NCBI RefSeq assembly: GCF_014199525.1
Contig: NZ_JACHNU010000001.1
Location: forward strand, 496,001-560,000
Reading direction: 5' to 3'
Length of the DNA: 64,000 bases
Origin: Conexibacter arvalis
GTDB lineage: Bacteria; Actinomycetota; Thermoleophilia; Solirubrobacterales; Solirubrobacteraceae
The position numbers were made by a program, and so were the translations under genes. This document shows positions 15,946 through 23,664 of this stretch, piece by piece (the first letter of the stretch is position 1; every line of letters begins with the position of its first letter). The notes under the pieces are model-generated. The model had not been told where the DNA came from, searched no databases, and saw only the letters and a list, made by a program, of their open reading frames with translations.

Positions 15946-16271
15946 CGTAGGCGACCGCTCCCGCGTGCCGGTCGTGGCGCCGCGACGCGCCCGCCGGCGT
16001 CGAGATCCGAGCGCCGATCCGCCAGAACGGCGCGAGACGGGCCGCCGTTCCTACCCAAAGCCGTGCAGAAGCCGCAGTGCGCCTACAGGAAATCTGACCA
16101 TGGCCGACAGTTCGATCGCTCAAGGGAATTCACGTCGTGCGCTGTGGGAGGCGCTGGCAGGGCATCGGGGCGGGCACGACCCGCCCTCGCCGTCGGGACG
16201 ACGGCCGATGAAGGCGCGGACAGGGCCGCGTCCAGCTCCCCCATGCCGCACCCGGACAAGGAAGGCGGGAG
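15946..16271. other. intergenic region between hemQ and a secreted-protein gene
   Basis: 326 bp without a credible gene. Positions ~16050-16135 are AT-richer than their surroundings and probably hold the promoter of the plus-strand gene. AAGGAAGG just before 16272 is its ribosome-binding site. I see no riboswitch, repeat or strong hairpin. Confidence 0.5.
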
Positions 16272-17987
16272 ATGGACCTCAACCTCTCGACGAGGCGGTC
16301 GCTCGGAGGGCGGCCGCTGATGCTCGCGCTGCTCGCGCTGCTGGCCGCGATCGTCGCCGCCGCGGCGACCGCTCCGGCGGCCTCGGCCGACGGCTTCAGC
16401 TGCCGCGGCAGCGCCCTGCGCGCCGAGGCGCTGGTCGCCGGCATCGGCGCCGACGCCGAGCCGGTCGTCGCCAACGCCGCGAACGACCCGTGCGCGGCGG
16501 AGGACAGAAGACTGGTGACGCTGCCGGCGACGCTCTCGACGCTGCTCGACGGCGGCGTCGCGGAGGCGTCGACGGCCGCCACCGCCGACGGCGGCGTGAC
16601 CGCGCGCGGCGCGATCACCGGCGTCAGCCTGCTGAGACTGCTCGGCGGCGGCATCGGCGTCACCGCGACGGAGGCGACCGTCGGCTACCAGTGCGTCGCC
16701 GGCGATCCGGTCGCGCGCAGCGACGGCCGCGTCGTCGGGCTGTCGCTGTTCGGCCAGACGATCGCGGACACGAGCGAGCCGACGACGCTCGACCTGACCG
16801 TCGACGTGCTGCTCGCGCGCGTGCGGATCGGCGAGATCGCGCTCAACCAGACGACGACGACGGCCGACGCGGTGACGCGCACCGCCGTGCGCGTCAGCAT
16901 CGATCCCAGACTCGACCTCGGGCTGCTCGGGCCGATCCTCAACCCGACGCTCAACGCGCTGCTCGGCAGACTGCTCGGCAGCGACATCGTGCTCGGCGAG
17001 GCGCGCGCCGGCATCGCCGGCAACCCGTGCCCGCCGGTGACGACGCCGCCGCCGACGCCGAGAACGCCGCTCGAGAACCCGATCGACACGACGATCGGAG
17101 CGCCGGTGATCGACGACGGCCCGCCGGCGAGAACGCCGCTGAGCACCGCGACGCTGCGCTACCACACGACCCAGAGCGACGTGACGCTCGAGTGCCGGAT
17201 CGACGGCGGCGCCTGGGCGGCCTGCAACGGCCGCAGCGACTACCGCGGGCTGTCGCTCGGCGAGCACTGCTTCGAGGTGCGCGCCCGCCGCGGGGCCAAC
17301 GTCGGCCCGGCGACGCGGTACTGCTGGACGGTCGTCGAGCTGCCGACCGGCTGCATAGCGACCTACCGCCACGGCTACTTCGTGAAGGCCGGCAACGCCG
17401 CGCTCGGCCGGCGCCAGGCGGTCTTCCACGCGACCTCGCGCGACGGCAAGCTGGTGCTGTCGACGAGATCGGCGCGCGGCGTGCTGCGGCAGGTCGTCTA
17501 CCGCCTCAACGGCAAGGTCGTCGCGAAGCGAGCGCGCGCGACGATCCCGTTCGCGCAGCTCGACCGCGACGCGCAGCAGACGCTGTCGGTGCGCGTCCGC
17601 GGCAACGGGAAGGCGCGCACGATCACGCGCACCTTCCGCTACGTCAACTACGTCGCGCTCGACTGCGAGGGCCGCGAGGTCGTCGACGGGATCGCGCCGC
17701 GGACGGTGAAGGTCGGCGGGACGCGGGTGACGATCCGCCCGCAGGTCCCGAACGAGATCCGCGGCACGACGAAGCTGCGCTTCTTCGTGCAGCCCGCCAG
17801 ACGCCACGCGCTGCGCGCCGTCTCCTTCTCGCTCGACGGCAGAGCGCGCCGCGAGCACGCCCGCAGCACGGTGATGACCGCGCCGCAGCTGAAGGCGAAC
17901 GGCAGCCAGACGCTGACCGTGCGGCTGGCGCCGAAGCGGGGCGCCGTGAGGGTCGTGCGGATCACGTTCAGAACGGTCAGAACGTGA
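16272..17987 (+). CDS. large secreted protein with Ig-like repeats, function unknown
   Basis: 571 residues. An N-terminal signal (PLMLALLALLAAIVAAAATAP then ASADG) predicts export. Residues ~40-255 form a Thr/Leu/Gly-rich domain. A Pro/Thr linker (PPVTTPPPTPRTPLENP) follows, then a small domain with the VTLECRIDGGAWAACNGRSDYRG pattern common in extracellular Ig-like modules of this phylum, with paired Cys, and two or three strand-rich repeats to the end (KLVLSTRSARGVLRQVVYRL, FVQPARRHALRAVSFSLDGR). No catalytic motif is seen; a surface or adhesive role is possible. AGA arginine codons are frequent. A strong hairpin follows. Confidence 0.78.
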   Translation: MDLNLSTRRSLGGRPLMLALLALLAAIVAAAATAPAASADGFSCRGSALRAEALVAGIGADAEPVVANAANDPCAAEDRRLVTLPATLSTLLDGGVAEASTAATADGGVTARGAITGVSLLRLLGGGIGVTATEATVGYQCVAGDPVARSDGRVVGLSLFGQTIADTSEPTTLDLTVDVLLARVRIGEIALNQTTTTADAVTRTAVRVSIDPRLDLGLLGPILNPTLNALLGRLLGSDIVLGEARAGIAGNPCPPVTTPPPTPRTPLENPIDTTIGAPVIDDGPPARTPLSTATLRYHTTQSDVTLECRIDGGAWAACNGRSDYRGLSLGEHCFEVRARRGANVGPATRYCWTVVELPTGCIATYRHGYFVKAGNAALGRRQAVFHATSRDGKLVLSTRSARGVLRQVVYRLNGKVVAKRARATIPFAQLDRDAQQTLSVRVRGNGKARTITRTFRYVNYVALDCEGREVVDGIAPRTVKVGGTRVTIRPQVPNEIRGTTKLRFFVQPARRHALRAVSFSLDGRARREHARSTVMTAPQLKANGSQTLTVRLAPKRGAVRVVRITFRTVRT

Positions 17988-18017
17988 GCTGACCCGCGTC
18001 GGGCACCCCCGCGGATC

Positions 18018-18050
18018 GACGCCCCGGCCGGCTCGCCCGGCCGGGGCGTC
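18018..18050 (+). terminator. 14-bp GC hairpin downstream of the secreted-protein gene
   Basis: GACGCCCCGGCCGG and its exact complement flank a CTCGC loop, 31 bp past the TGA. There is no T-run, as is usual for high-GC actinobacterial terminators. Confidence 0.7.
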
Positions 18051-18172
18051 GTGCGTTCGGGGCCGATGGCGCTGGCTTCGAAGCGCCGGTCCTTCACCAG
18101 AAGTTCATCGTTCTCCCGGCGATCTTCGGTTTCGTTGAGGTTCTCTTGAGGAAAGCGCGCTGAGGTGAAGCG

Positions 18173-18580
18173 ATGACCACCACGCCGACGGAACACACGG
18201 TCGCGTTCGAGCCCACGGTGGCGATCGACCCGGTCGACGAGCTGGCGCACGGCGAACGCCCGGACGGCACCGGCGAGCCGCAGCCCGGCCGCTGGTTCGC
18301 GATCGAGGAGGACGGCGGCGTGCGCCTCGTCCCGCTCGAGCGCACGATCACCCACATCGGCCGCGGCTTCACCGCGGACCTCCAGCTCGAGGACGTCAGC
18401 GTCTCGCGCCGCCACGCGATCGTGACGCAGCGCAAAGGCGCGGTCCGCATCCTCGACGACCGCAGCTCCAACGGCACCTTCGTCAACGGACGGCAGGTGC
18501 AGGAGGCGCAGCTGCACGACGGCGACGTCGTCGTGATCGGCCGCGTCGTGATGCAGTACCGCGACGTCCCCGGCGAGTGA
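18173..18580 (+). CDS. small FHA-domain protein
   Basis: 135 residues. A loosely structured, acidic N-terminal half (~45 residues) is followed by a complete forkhead-associated domain: HIGRGFTADLQLEDVSVSRR with the phosphothreonine-binding GR, SxxH (SVSRRH) and SSNGTFVNGR. It should bind pThr peptides. The Thr-rich N-terminus (TTTPTEHTVAFEPTVAI) resembles the phosphorylatable tails of GarA-type regulators, so a Ser/Thr kinase target or autoinhibited switch is possible (inference). No kinase lies nearby. Confidence 0.85.
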   Translation: MTTTPTEHTVAFEPTVAIDPVDELAHGERPDGTGEPQPGRWFAIEEDGGVRLVPLERTITHIGRGFTADLQLEDVSVSRRHAIVTQRKGAVRILDDRSSNGTFVNGRQVQEAQLHDGDVVVIGRVVMQYRDVPGE

Positions 18581-18589
18581 GCCGGGCGC

Positions 18590-18934
18590 TCACCGCCGCA
18601 CGACGACCGTCCCGTCCATCCCGGGATGGAGCGTGCAGCGGTAGCGGAAGGTCCCGGCTCTGCGGAACGTGACGCCGTAGCTGCCGCTGCTGCGCGCCCC
18701 GGTCCCCCGGAAGGAGCGGCTGACGACGTTGTGGCGGATCCCGCCGTCGCGCCAGCGCCAGACGACGCGGTCGCCGCGCGCGATCGTCACCCGCGCGGGG
18801 TGGAAGGCGATGTCGCGCAGGGTGACCGTACGGGTCGCCGCCTGGGCGACGCCGCCGGGCAGCGTCGCGGCGCCGCCGGCCGCGGCCACGAGCGCGAGCG
18901 CGAGAAGGGGTCGGTTCCTGCGGCGTGCGGACAT
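18590..18934 (-). CDS. secreted cupredoxin-like (plastocyanin-type) protein
   Basis: 114 residues: signal peptide (LLALALVAAAGGAATLPGGV AQA) then one cupredoxin domain. The copper ligands are in place: His in IRHNVV, Cys and His in YRCTLHPGM, and the axial Met. Length and motifs match small blue-copper electron carriers or copper-binding proteins outside the membrane. It is convergent with the FHA gene (10 bp between stops) and sits just downstream of the anti-sigma gene on the same strand. Confidence 0.85.
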   Translation of the reverse strand: MSARRRNRPLLALALVAAAGGAATLPGGVAQAATRTVTLRDIAFHPARVTIARGDRVVWRWRDGGIRHNVVSRSFRGTGARSSGSYGVTFRRAGTFRYRCTLHPGMDGTVVVRR

Positions 18935-19007
18935 CGCTCCAGCTCCTCCGTCGACGGGGTCCTCGCCCGCACAGACGCCGGCCGGCCGCGATCCTTCCCG
19001 GCGCGGG

Positions 19008-19778
19008 TCAGGCCTCCCGCGGCGCCGCGAGGTCGAGCAGCGTCTCCTCGTCGACCCCTCTCCCGGCGACGACGCAGGTGCGCCCGTCGCGCAGCCACAT
19101 CACCGCCTTCGTCCCGTCGTCGAGCTCGTAGACCCACATCGGCTCGCCGCCGCGCTCGACGTAGCGGCCGCCGATCGGCAGCCGCGGCGCCGCGGCGATC
19201 GCGTAGCCGACCCGCTCGCCGGCGTCGTTGGCGTAGACGACCGTCGTCACGTCGCGGTCGCCGACGCGGTCGCTGCGCGTGCCGGTCGCGCGCCAGCCGC
19301 CGGCCTCGGCGGAGGACCAGTCGGGGAAGGGGATGCCGTCGCCGGCGACGTCGAGCCGGCCGTTCGGCAGCGTCGCGGGCGCCGGCGCGGCCGGCCGCTT
19401 CAGCGCGACCTCGGCGACCTGCGGCACGGTCGGCGCGCCGGCCTCGCCGCCGGGGAGCGCGAGCACGAGCAGCAGCGCGACGACGGCGGCCGCCGCGAGC
19501 GCACCGCCGGCCCAGACGAGCGGACGGCGGCGCGACCGCCCGAGCGCATCGCCGGCCCAGGCGAGCGGACCGCCGAGCAACCGCCCGAGCGCACCGCCGG
19601 CCCACGCGAGCGGACCGCGGCGCGACCGCCCGCCCCGGCGCCCGGCGGCCTCGGCCGCGGCGACCGCCGCCGCGACCGACGAACGCAGCCGCTCGGGCGC
19701 CGGCGCGTCGAGCGCCCGCAGCCGCGCGACCAGCCGCGCGACGCGCTCGTCCTCTCTGTCGTTGCGTTCGCGCTCCAT
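19008..19778 (-). CDS. anti-sigma factor-like membrane protein with a 15-residue tandem repeat
   Basis: 256 residues, 10 bp downstream of an ECF sigma gene. Residues 1-45 are charged and helical (cytoplasmic sigma-binding side). Then come three 15-residue repeats, variants of PLAWAGGALGR, the last leading into one membrane helix (ALAAAAVVALLLVLALPGG). The outer part (~150 residues) has DWSSAEAGGWRATGTRSDRV and ends with TCVVAGRGVDEETLLDLA, as in anti-sigma proteins of this phylum. No zinc HxxxCxxC motif, so not a ZAS type. It probably holds the sigma factor at the membrane until an outside signal arrives (family knowledge plus context). Confidence 0.72.
   Translation of the reverse strand: MERERNDREDERVARLVARLRALDAPAPERLRSSVAAAVAAAEAAGRRGGRSRRGPLAWAGGALGRLLGGPLAWAGDALGRSRRRPLVWAGGALAAAAVVALLLVLALPGGEAGAPTVPQVAEVALKRPAAPAPATLPNGRLDVAGDGIPFPDWSSAEAGGWRATGTRSDRVGDRDVTTVVYANDAGERVGYAIAAAPRLPIGGRYVERGGEPMWVYELDDGTKAVMWLRDGRTCVVAGRGVDEETLLDLAAPREA
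19501..19613. repeat. 45-bp in-frame tandem repeat inside the anti-sigma-like gene
   Basis: The block GCACCGCCGGCCCACGCGAG (with 1-3 substitutions) starts at 19501, 19546 and 19591, an exact 45-bp period (15 codons). It encodes the three PL(A/V)WAG(G/D)AL units in front of the membrane helix. Confidence 0.9.
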
Positions 19779-19788
19779 CGCGTCCTCG

Positions 19789-20325
19789 CTACCTCAGACT
19801 CCTCCGCTCCCCCGACCCTTCCCGGCGCCCCGGCGGGCCCGGCGCCTCGAGCGCCTGCGCGACCCGTCCGCGGGCGCGATGGAGCCGCGTCGTGATCGTC
19901 GCCTCGCGCGTGCCGAGCAGGTCGGCCGCCTCGCGGTAGGAGAGGCCGACGAGGTCGACCGCGACGAGCGCGAGCCGGAACTCCTCCGGCAGCGCGGCGA
20001 TCGCGGCGAACAGCTCCTGCGTCTCCAGCGCCGCCTCCGGCTGGCCGCCGGGCCGCGAGTCGGCCGCCGCGACGTCGTCGAGCGTCGCCGCCTCCCGCGG
20101 CCGCCGCGACGCGGTCCGGCGCGTCGTCAGGAAGGTGTTGCGCAGCGCGCCGAGCAGATAGGCGAGCTCCTCGTCGCCGTGCAGCCGCCGCGGCTTCGCC
20201 AGCACGCGGACGACCGTCTCCTGGACGAGGTCCTCGGCCTCCTCCCGCGACCCGCAGAGCGCCCACGCGGCCCGGTAGAGCCGATCGAGGTGACGGACCA
20301 GCGCCTGCGGGTCGAGGCGCGTCAT
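19789..20325 (-). CDS. ECF-family RNA polymerase sigma factor
   Basis: 178 residues. Region 2 is recognisable (RAAWALCGSREEAEDLVQET then VVRVL), as is region 4 with its helix-turn-helix (LPEEFRLALVAVDLVGLSYR then EAADLLGTREATITTRLHRAR). The ATG at 20325 is chosen because homology begins at MTRLDPQALVRHL; the open frame upstream runs into the divergent lipoprotein's promoter. It is co-transcribed with the anti-sigma-like gene and faces the lipoprotein gene at 20435, a likely target. Confidence 0.9.
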   Translation of the reverse strand: MTRLDPQALVRHLDRLYRAAWALCGSREEAEDLVQETVVRVLAKPRRLHGDEELAYLLGALRNTFLTTRRTASRRPREAATLDDVAAADSRPGGQPEAALETQELFAAIAALPEEFRLALVAVDLVGLSYREAADLLGTREATITTRLHRARGRVAQALEAPGPPGRREGSGERRSLR

Positions 20326-20434
20326 CGCCGGACTGTAGCGCCGTGCCGGATTCGCATGGGAGGGGAAGGAGCGGGTCCATACCGGCGTCCTCTCATGCGG
20401 AAGGCCCCGACCCTCACGCGACGCAGGAGGACCC

Positions 20435-21016
20435 ATGCGACGCCTCATCATCCTCGCGGCCGCCCTCGCGGCCGCGGCGCTCATCGCTGCCGGCTGCGGA
20501 AGCAGCGGCGGCTCCTCGACCGGCGGCTCCACGACCGGCGGCGGCTCGTCCGGCGCGGGCACCTCGAGCGCCGCCTCCGGCGGAGGCTCCTACGGCTACG
20601 GCGGCGCGATGACGCAGTCGACGACGACGCGGCCGGCATCCGGCGGCGCCGCCGTCGTCAAGACCGCCTCGACGCCGCTCGGCACGATCCTCGTCGACGG
20701 CGGCGGCAGGACGCTCTACCTGTTCGAGAGAGACACGACCTCGACGAGCACGTGCGACGGCGCCTGCGCCGCGGAGTGGCCGCCGCTGACGACGAGCGGC
20801 AGAGCGACGGCCGCCGGCAAGGCGAGCACGGCGCGGCTCGGCACCACGAGACGGGCCGACGGCACGACCGAGGTGACCTACGCCGGCCACCCGCTGTACC
20901 GCTACGCCGGCGACGCCGCGCCGGGCGACACCCACGGCCAGAACATCGACGCCTTCGGCGCCGAGTGGTACGTGCTCGCGCCGAGCGGGACGGCGGTCAC
21001 CGGCCACGGTTCGTGA
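20435..21016 (+). CDS. secreted lipoprotein with COG4315-type repeats
   Basis: 193 residues. Lipoprotein signal with lipobox IAAGC, then a long Gly/Ser/Thr linker (residues ~22-70), then two units of the secreted-repeat family: LGTILVDGGGRTLYLFERDT with CDGACAAEWPPL, and VTYAGHPLYRYAGDAAPGDT with HGQNIDAFGAEWYV. The paired Cys in CDGAC are conserved in the family, whose function is unknown; it is often found next to ECF sigma/anti-sigma pairs. It is divergent from such a pair here, so it may be its target. A GGAGG box precedes the ATG. Confidence 0.85.
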   Translation: MRRLIILAAALAAAALIAAGCGSSGGSSTGGSTTGGGSSGAGTSSAASGGGSYGYGGAMTQSTTTRPASGGAAVVKTASTPLGTILVDGGGRTLYLFERDTTSTSTCDGACAAEWPPLTTSGRATAAGKASTARLGTTRRADGTTEVTYAGHPLYRYAGDAAPGDTHGQNIDAFGAEWYVLAPSGTAVTGHGS

Positions 21017-21070
21017 TCGAAGCCTCTCGCGACCGGCTTGCATCGCGATATCCGACCATGGCAGTATGTA

Positions 21071-21084
21071 TTAGGTCACCCTAA
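21071..21084 (+). promoter_or_regulatory. DtxR/IdeR-box-like inverted repeat
   Basis: TTAGGTCACCCTAA: TTAGG and CCTAA arms, 14 bp upstream of the ATG at 21099. It matches the left part of the classical TTAGGTTAGSCTAACCTAA iron box. A DtxR-family regulator gene begins 750 bp downstream (21829), so direct control is plausible. Confidence 0.55.
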
Positions 21085-21098
21085 AACGACCCTCCCTC

Positions 21099-21755
21099 AT
21101 GCTCCCATTCGCTCTCCAAGCCGTCTCGGAATGCCCCGCTCACGCCGACCTCGCGCTCGCGCTCGGGGCGGAGTTCGAGCCGCTCGCGGTCGATGACGCG
21201 CGCGCCGAGATCGAGGCGCTCGCCGCCTCGATCTCGCCGCTGCGCCATGCCGTCCCCGCCCAGCAGCTGGCCGGTTGCGCCGCGGCCGTCGCCGAGCGCT
21301 ACGCGAGCGTCGAGGAGCCGCAGAGGATCGCGCGCGACTGCGTGCTCGACGACCTCCTGCTCCACCGCGTGCTGGCGCACGGCCACGGCCACCGGCTGCC
21401 GCTGACGGTGATCGCCGTCGAGGCCGGCCGCCGCGCCGGCATCCCGCTCGGCGTCGTCGGCGCCGGACGCGAGCAGTACCTCGCGCACGCCGGGCTCGCC
21501 GACCCGCACGTCGCCGATCTCGGCCGCGACGGCGCGATCGTCGACCTCGCCGGACGCGAGCAGTCGGTCGGCTGGCAGTGCGCCCACCAGGTCGCCGCGC
21601 TGCTGCTCAACCGGATCGCCGCGCGCGCCGAGCGGATCGGCCACATGACGTGGGCGCTGCAGGCCGCCGAGCTGCGGCTCGCGCTGCCGGCCGGGCCGGA
21701 GACGCGCGAACGGATGGAGCGCGACGTCGAGCGCGTGCGCGCACGCCTCAACTGA
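21099..21755 (+). CDS. SirB1/transglutaminase-like protein
   Basis: 218 residues resembling the SirB1 N-terminal/transglutaminase-like family: ERYASVEEPQRIARDCVLDD, then HRLPLTVIAVEAGRRAGIPL GVVG, and DPHVADLGRDGAIVDLAGRE. Where transglutaminases have a catalytic Cys-His-Asp triad, the Cys in IARDCVLDDLL is unlikely to be in the active position, so the protein may be non-enzymatic. The function is unknown; some relatives occur near metal or quinone genes. A DtxR-box-like site overlaps its short leader, suggesting metal control, and it is followed by the DtxR-family gene. Confidence 0.65.
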   Translation: MLPFALQAVSECPAHADLALALGAEFEPLAVDDARAEIEALAASISPLRHAVPAQQLAGCAAAVAERYASVEEPQRIARDCVLDDLLLHRVLAHGHGHRLPLTVIAVEAGRRAGIPLGVVGAGREQYLAHAGLADPHVADLGRDGAIVDLAGREQSVGWQCAHQVAALLLNRIAARAERIGHMTWALQAAELRLALPAGPETRERMERDVERVRARLN

Positions 21756-21828
21756 GCGCCGCGCGGCGCGGCCGGACCGCGCCCGCGACGAGCCGCGCAG
21801 CGCCGAGCGGGCATCGTATGATCGCCCG

Positions 21829-22536
21829 GTGCCCAACCCGCGCGGACATACCGCCGACGACTACCTCGAAGCGATCTACGCGCTCGTCTTCCCGGTCGGC
21901 GAGTACCGGCCGGCCGACGCCGCGACGCCGATCGCCGCCCGCGTCGCCGACCGCCTCGGCGTCTCGCGCGCGGCCGTCGGCGAGACGCTGAGACGGCTGG
22001 AGGACGAGGGGCTCGTCGAGCGGCTGCCCAACCGCTGGATCAACCTGACGCCCAAGGGCATCGCGCGGGCCGAGCAGGTCGTGCGCCGCCGCCGCATCTT
22101 CGAGCGGTTCCTGACCGACTTCCTCGACTACGAGCCGGCGGAGGTCCACGACGCCGCCGCCGGCGTCGGCGACGCCTTCAGCGACGAGATGGTCGAGCGG
22201 ATGCACGAGCGGCTCGGCCGTCCGGAGCGCGATCCGCACGGTTGGCCGGTCGCGCCGCAGGTCGAGCAGGCCGAGAACGAGCAGCTGCTGACGCTGGCCG
22301 AGCTGACGGCCGGCGAGGGCGCCGAGATCGTCCGCGTCGCCAAGGACGACCGCGACCTGATCGGCTGGCTGTACGCCGAGGGATTCCGCCCCGGCGCGCA
22401 CGTCCACGTCGAGGACGTCCAGCCGGCGGCCGGCCACCTGCGGGTGCGGATGAGCGGCGACGGCCCGAGCGGCGACGAGCGACTGATCGCCGAGAAGGCG
22501 GCGCGCAGCCTCTTCGTGCGGCGCGCCGTCGACTGA
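21829..22536 (+). CDS. DtxR/MntR-family metal-dependent transcriptional regulator
   Basis: 235 residues. The N-terminal winged helix starts HTADDYLEAIYAL, with Asp and Glu at the MntR-type metal positions, and contains VADRLGVSRAAVGETLRRLE and LTPKGIARAE. A dimerisation domain follows (RRRIFERFLTDFLDYEPAEV; DEMVERMHERLG), then a C-terminal FeoA/SH3-like domain. The set fits an iron- or manganese-responsive repressor; the second site looks diverged, so the metal is uncertain. GTG start preceded by TATGAT at 21817-21822, only 6 bp away: leaderless. Probably acts on the box at 21071. Confidence 0.85.
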   Translation: MPNPRGHTADDYLEAIYALVFPVGEYRPADAATPIAARVADRLGVSRAAVGETLRRLEDEGLVERLPNRWINLTPKGIARAEQVVRRRRIFERFLTDFLDYEPAEVHDAAAGVGDAFSDEMVERMHERLGRPERDPHGWPVAPQVEQAENEQLLTLAELTAGEGAEIVRVAKDDRDLIGWLYAEGFRPGAHVHVEDVQPAAGHLRVRMSGDGPSGDERLIAEKAARSLFVRRAVD

Positions 22537-22541
22537 CGGCC

Positions 22542-22560
22542 ACCCCCCGGACCGGGGGCC
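22542..22560 (+). terminator. possible short hairpin after the DtxR-family gene
   Basis: A run of C and a run of G (CCCCC/GGGGG) flank GGACC a few bases past the TGA. The stem is short and there is no T-run. Confidence 0.35.
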
Positions 22561-22670
22561 TGCTCCGCCCGGGTGCCCCACAATGGGGAGCCGCACGCGG
22601 CGGAGGCGGTCGCCGATCCAGTAGACCCGTCGCGTCGCACGCCGTTCCGACTGAACCCAAAAGGAGCTTC

Positions 22671-23273
22671 ATGGCAACCGCATCCGCGCCCACCCTGCCG
22701 CGTCGCGGCCTCGTCCTCGCCGACGCGATCCCCGGTGCTCGCGTGCGCGACGCCGTCCTGGTGCTCGCCGGCGCCCTGCTCACGGCGCTGCTGGCGCAGG
22801 TCGCGATCCCCGTCCCGCCGTCGCCGGTGCCGGTGACCGGCCAGACGCTCGCCGTCGGCCTCGTCGGCGCGACGCTCGGCGCCCGCCGCGGCACCGCCGC
22901 GATGGGCCTCTACGTCCTCATGGGCCTGTTCATGCCGGTCTACTCCGACGGCGGCCAGGGCTGGGACGTCCTCACCGGCGCCAGCGGCGGCTACATCTTC
23001 GGCTTCATCGTCGCGACCGGCGTCGTCGGCTGGCTCGCCGAGCGCGGCGCCGACCGCAAGGCGCTGACGGCGTTCGTCTCCTTCTGCGCCGCCCAGCTGA
23101 TCGTCTTCGCCTTCGGCCTCGTCGGCCTCAAGCTGGCCGTCGGCCAGGACTGGAGCTGGACGATCCACAACGGCCTCACGATCTTCATCGTCGGCGGCCT
23201 GATCAAGGCGCTGATCGGCGCCGCGGTCCTGCCCTCCGCCTGGAACCTCGCCAGACGGTTCGAGCGCGGCTGA
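22671..23273 (+). CDS. bioY: biotin transporter substrate-binding component (ECF-type S protein)
   Basis: 200 residues, about six membrane segments. BioY signatures are clear: VAIPVPPSPVPVTGQTLAVG LVGATLGARRG and LTGASGGYIFGFIVATGVVG. BioY binds and imports biotin, alone or with the shared EcfA/EcfT module, neither of which is adjacent. AAGGAG is placed 5 bp before the ATG, an unusually good ribosome site here. The 134-bp leader has a small CCCC/GGGG hairpin (GTGCCCCACAATGGGGAGC, ~22572) but no recognised riboswitch or BirA-type operator. A clear hairpin follows the gene. Confidence 0.9.
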   Translation: MATASAPTLPRRGLVLADAIPGARVRDAVLVLAGALLTALLAQVAIPVPPSPVPVTGQTLAVGLVGATLGARRGTAAMGLYVLMGLFMPVYSDGGQGWDVLTGASGGYIFGFIVATGVVGWLAERGADRKALTAFVSFCAAQLIVFAFGLVGLKLAVGQDWSWTIHNGLTIFIVGGLIKALIGAAVLPSAWNLARRFERG

Positions 23274-23287
23274 CCGTCCGCGCGGAT

Positions 23288-23312
23288 GCCGGAGCCCGCA
23301 CCGGGCTCCGGC
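23288..23312 (+). terminator. hairpin terminator of bioY
   Basis: GCCGGAGCCCG and its exact complement around a CAC loop, 14 bp past the TGA; no T-run follows. Confidence 0.7.
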
Positions 23313-23370
23313 ACCGCCCGCCGGCGGCCGGCCGCCGGCCCTCCTCGACCCCCTCGCCCGCGCCGCCGAG

Positions 23371-23399
23371 TTGACACGACCGGCAGGTCGGGGATGATC
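23371..23399 (+). promoter_or_regulatory. promoter of the LapA-like gene
   Basis: A consensus TTGACA (23371-23376) and GATGAT/ATGATC 16-17 bp later, ending ~7 bp before the ATG at 23406, so the transcript is likely leaderless. Confidence 0.5.
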
Positions 23400-23405
23400 C
23401 GGACC

Positions 23406-23657
23406 ATGTCCGACTCTCCGACCCACGGGCACGGCGGCGCTCCCGCCGAGTCCAAGCGCGACCGCAACCGCACCATCGCGGTCGGCATCCTCGCCACGCT
23501 CGCCGCGGTCTTCGCTGTGGCCAACCTCGACGAGGTGAAGGTCAGCTTCCTCTTCGGGTCGGTGCACATGCCGTTGATCATCGTGATCGTCGGCTGCCTG
23601 CTGATCGGCGCCGCGATCGGCGCCTTCCTGACGCGGCGCGGCTCCAAGCGGGGCTGA
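23406..23657 (+). CDS. LapA-domain (DUF1049) small membrane protein
   Basis: 83 residues: polar N-terminus (SDSPTHGHGGAPAESKRDRN), two membrane helices (IAVGILATLAAVFAVANLD and MPLIIVIVGCLLIGAAIGAFL) and a basic tail RRGSKRG. Two helices separated by EVKVSFLFGSVHM match the lipopolysaccharide-assembly-protein-A domain. In organisms without LPS its role is unknown. The ATG at 23406 is preferred over an upstream one at 23286, which would put the bioY terminator hairpin inside the gene. Confidence 0.75.
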   Translation: MSDSPTHGHGGAPAESKRDRNRTIAVGILATLAAVFAVANLDEVKVSFLFGSVHMPLIIVIVGCLLIGAAIGAFLTRRGSKRG

Positions 23658-23664
23658 GCCGCGG

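Noticed and set aside
22537-22670. Riboswitch upstream of bioY
   Set aside because: Only a small CCCC/GGGG hairpin is seen; no known biotin-responsive or other riboswitch signature.
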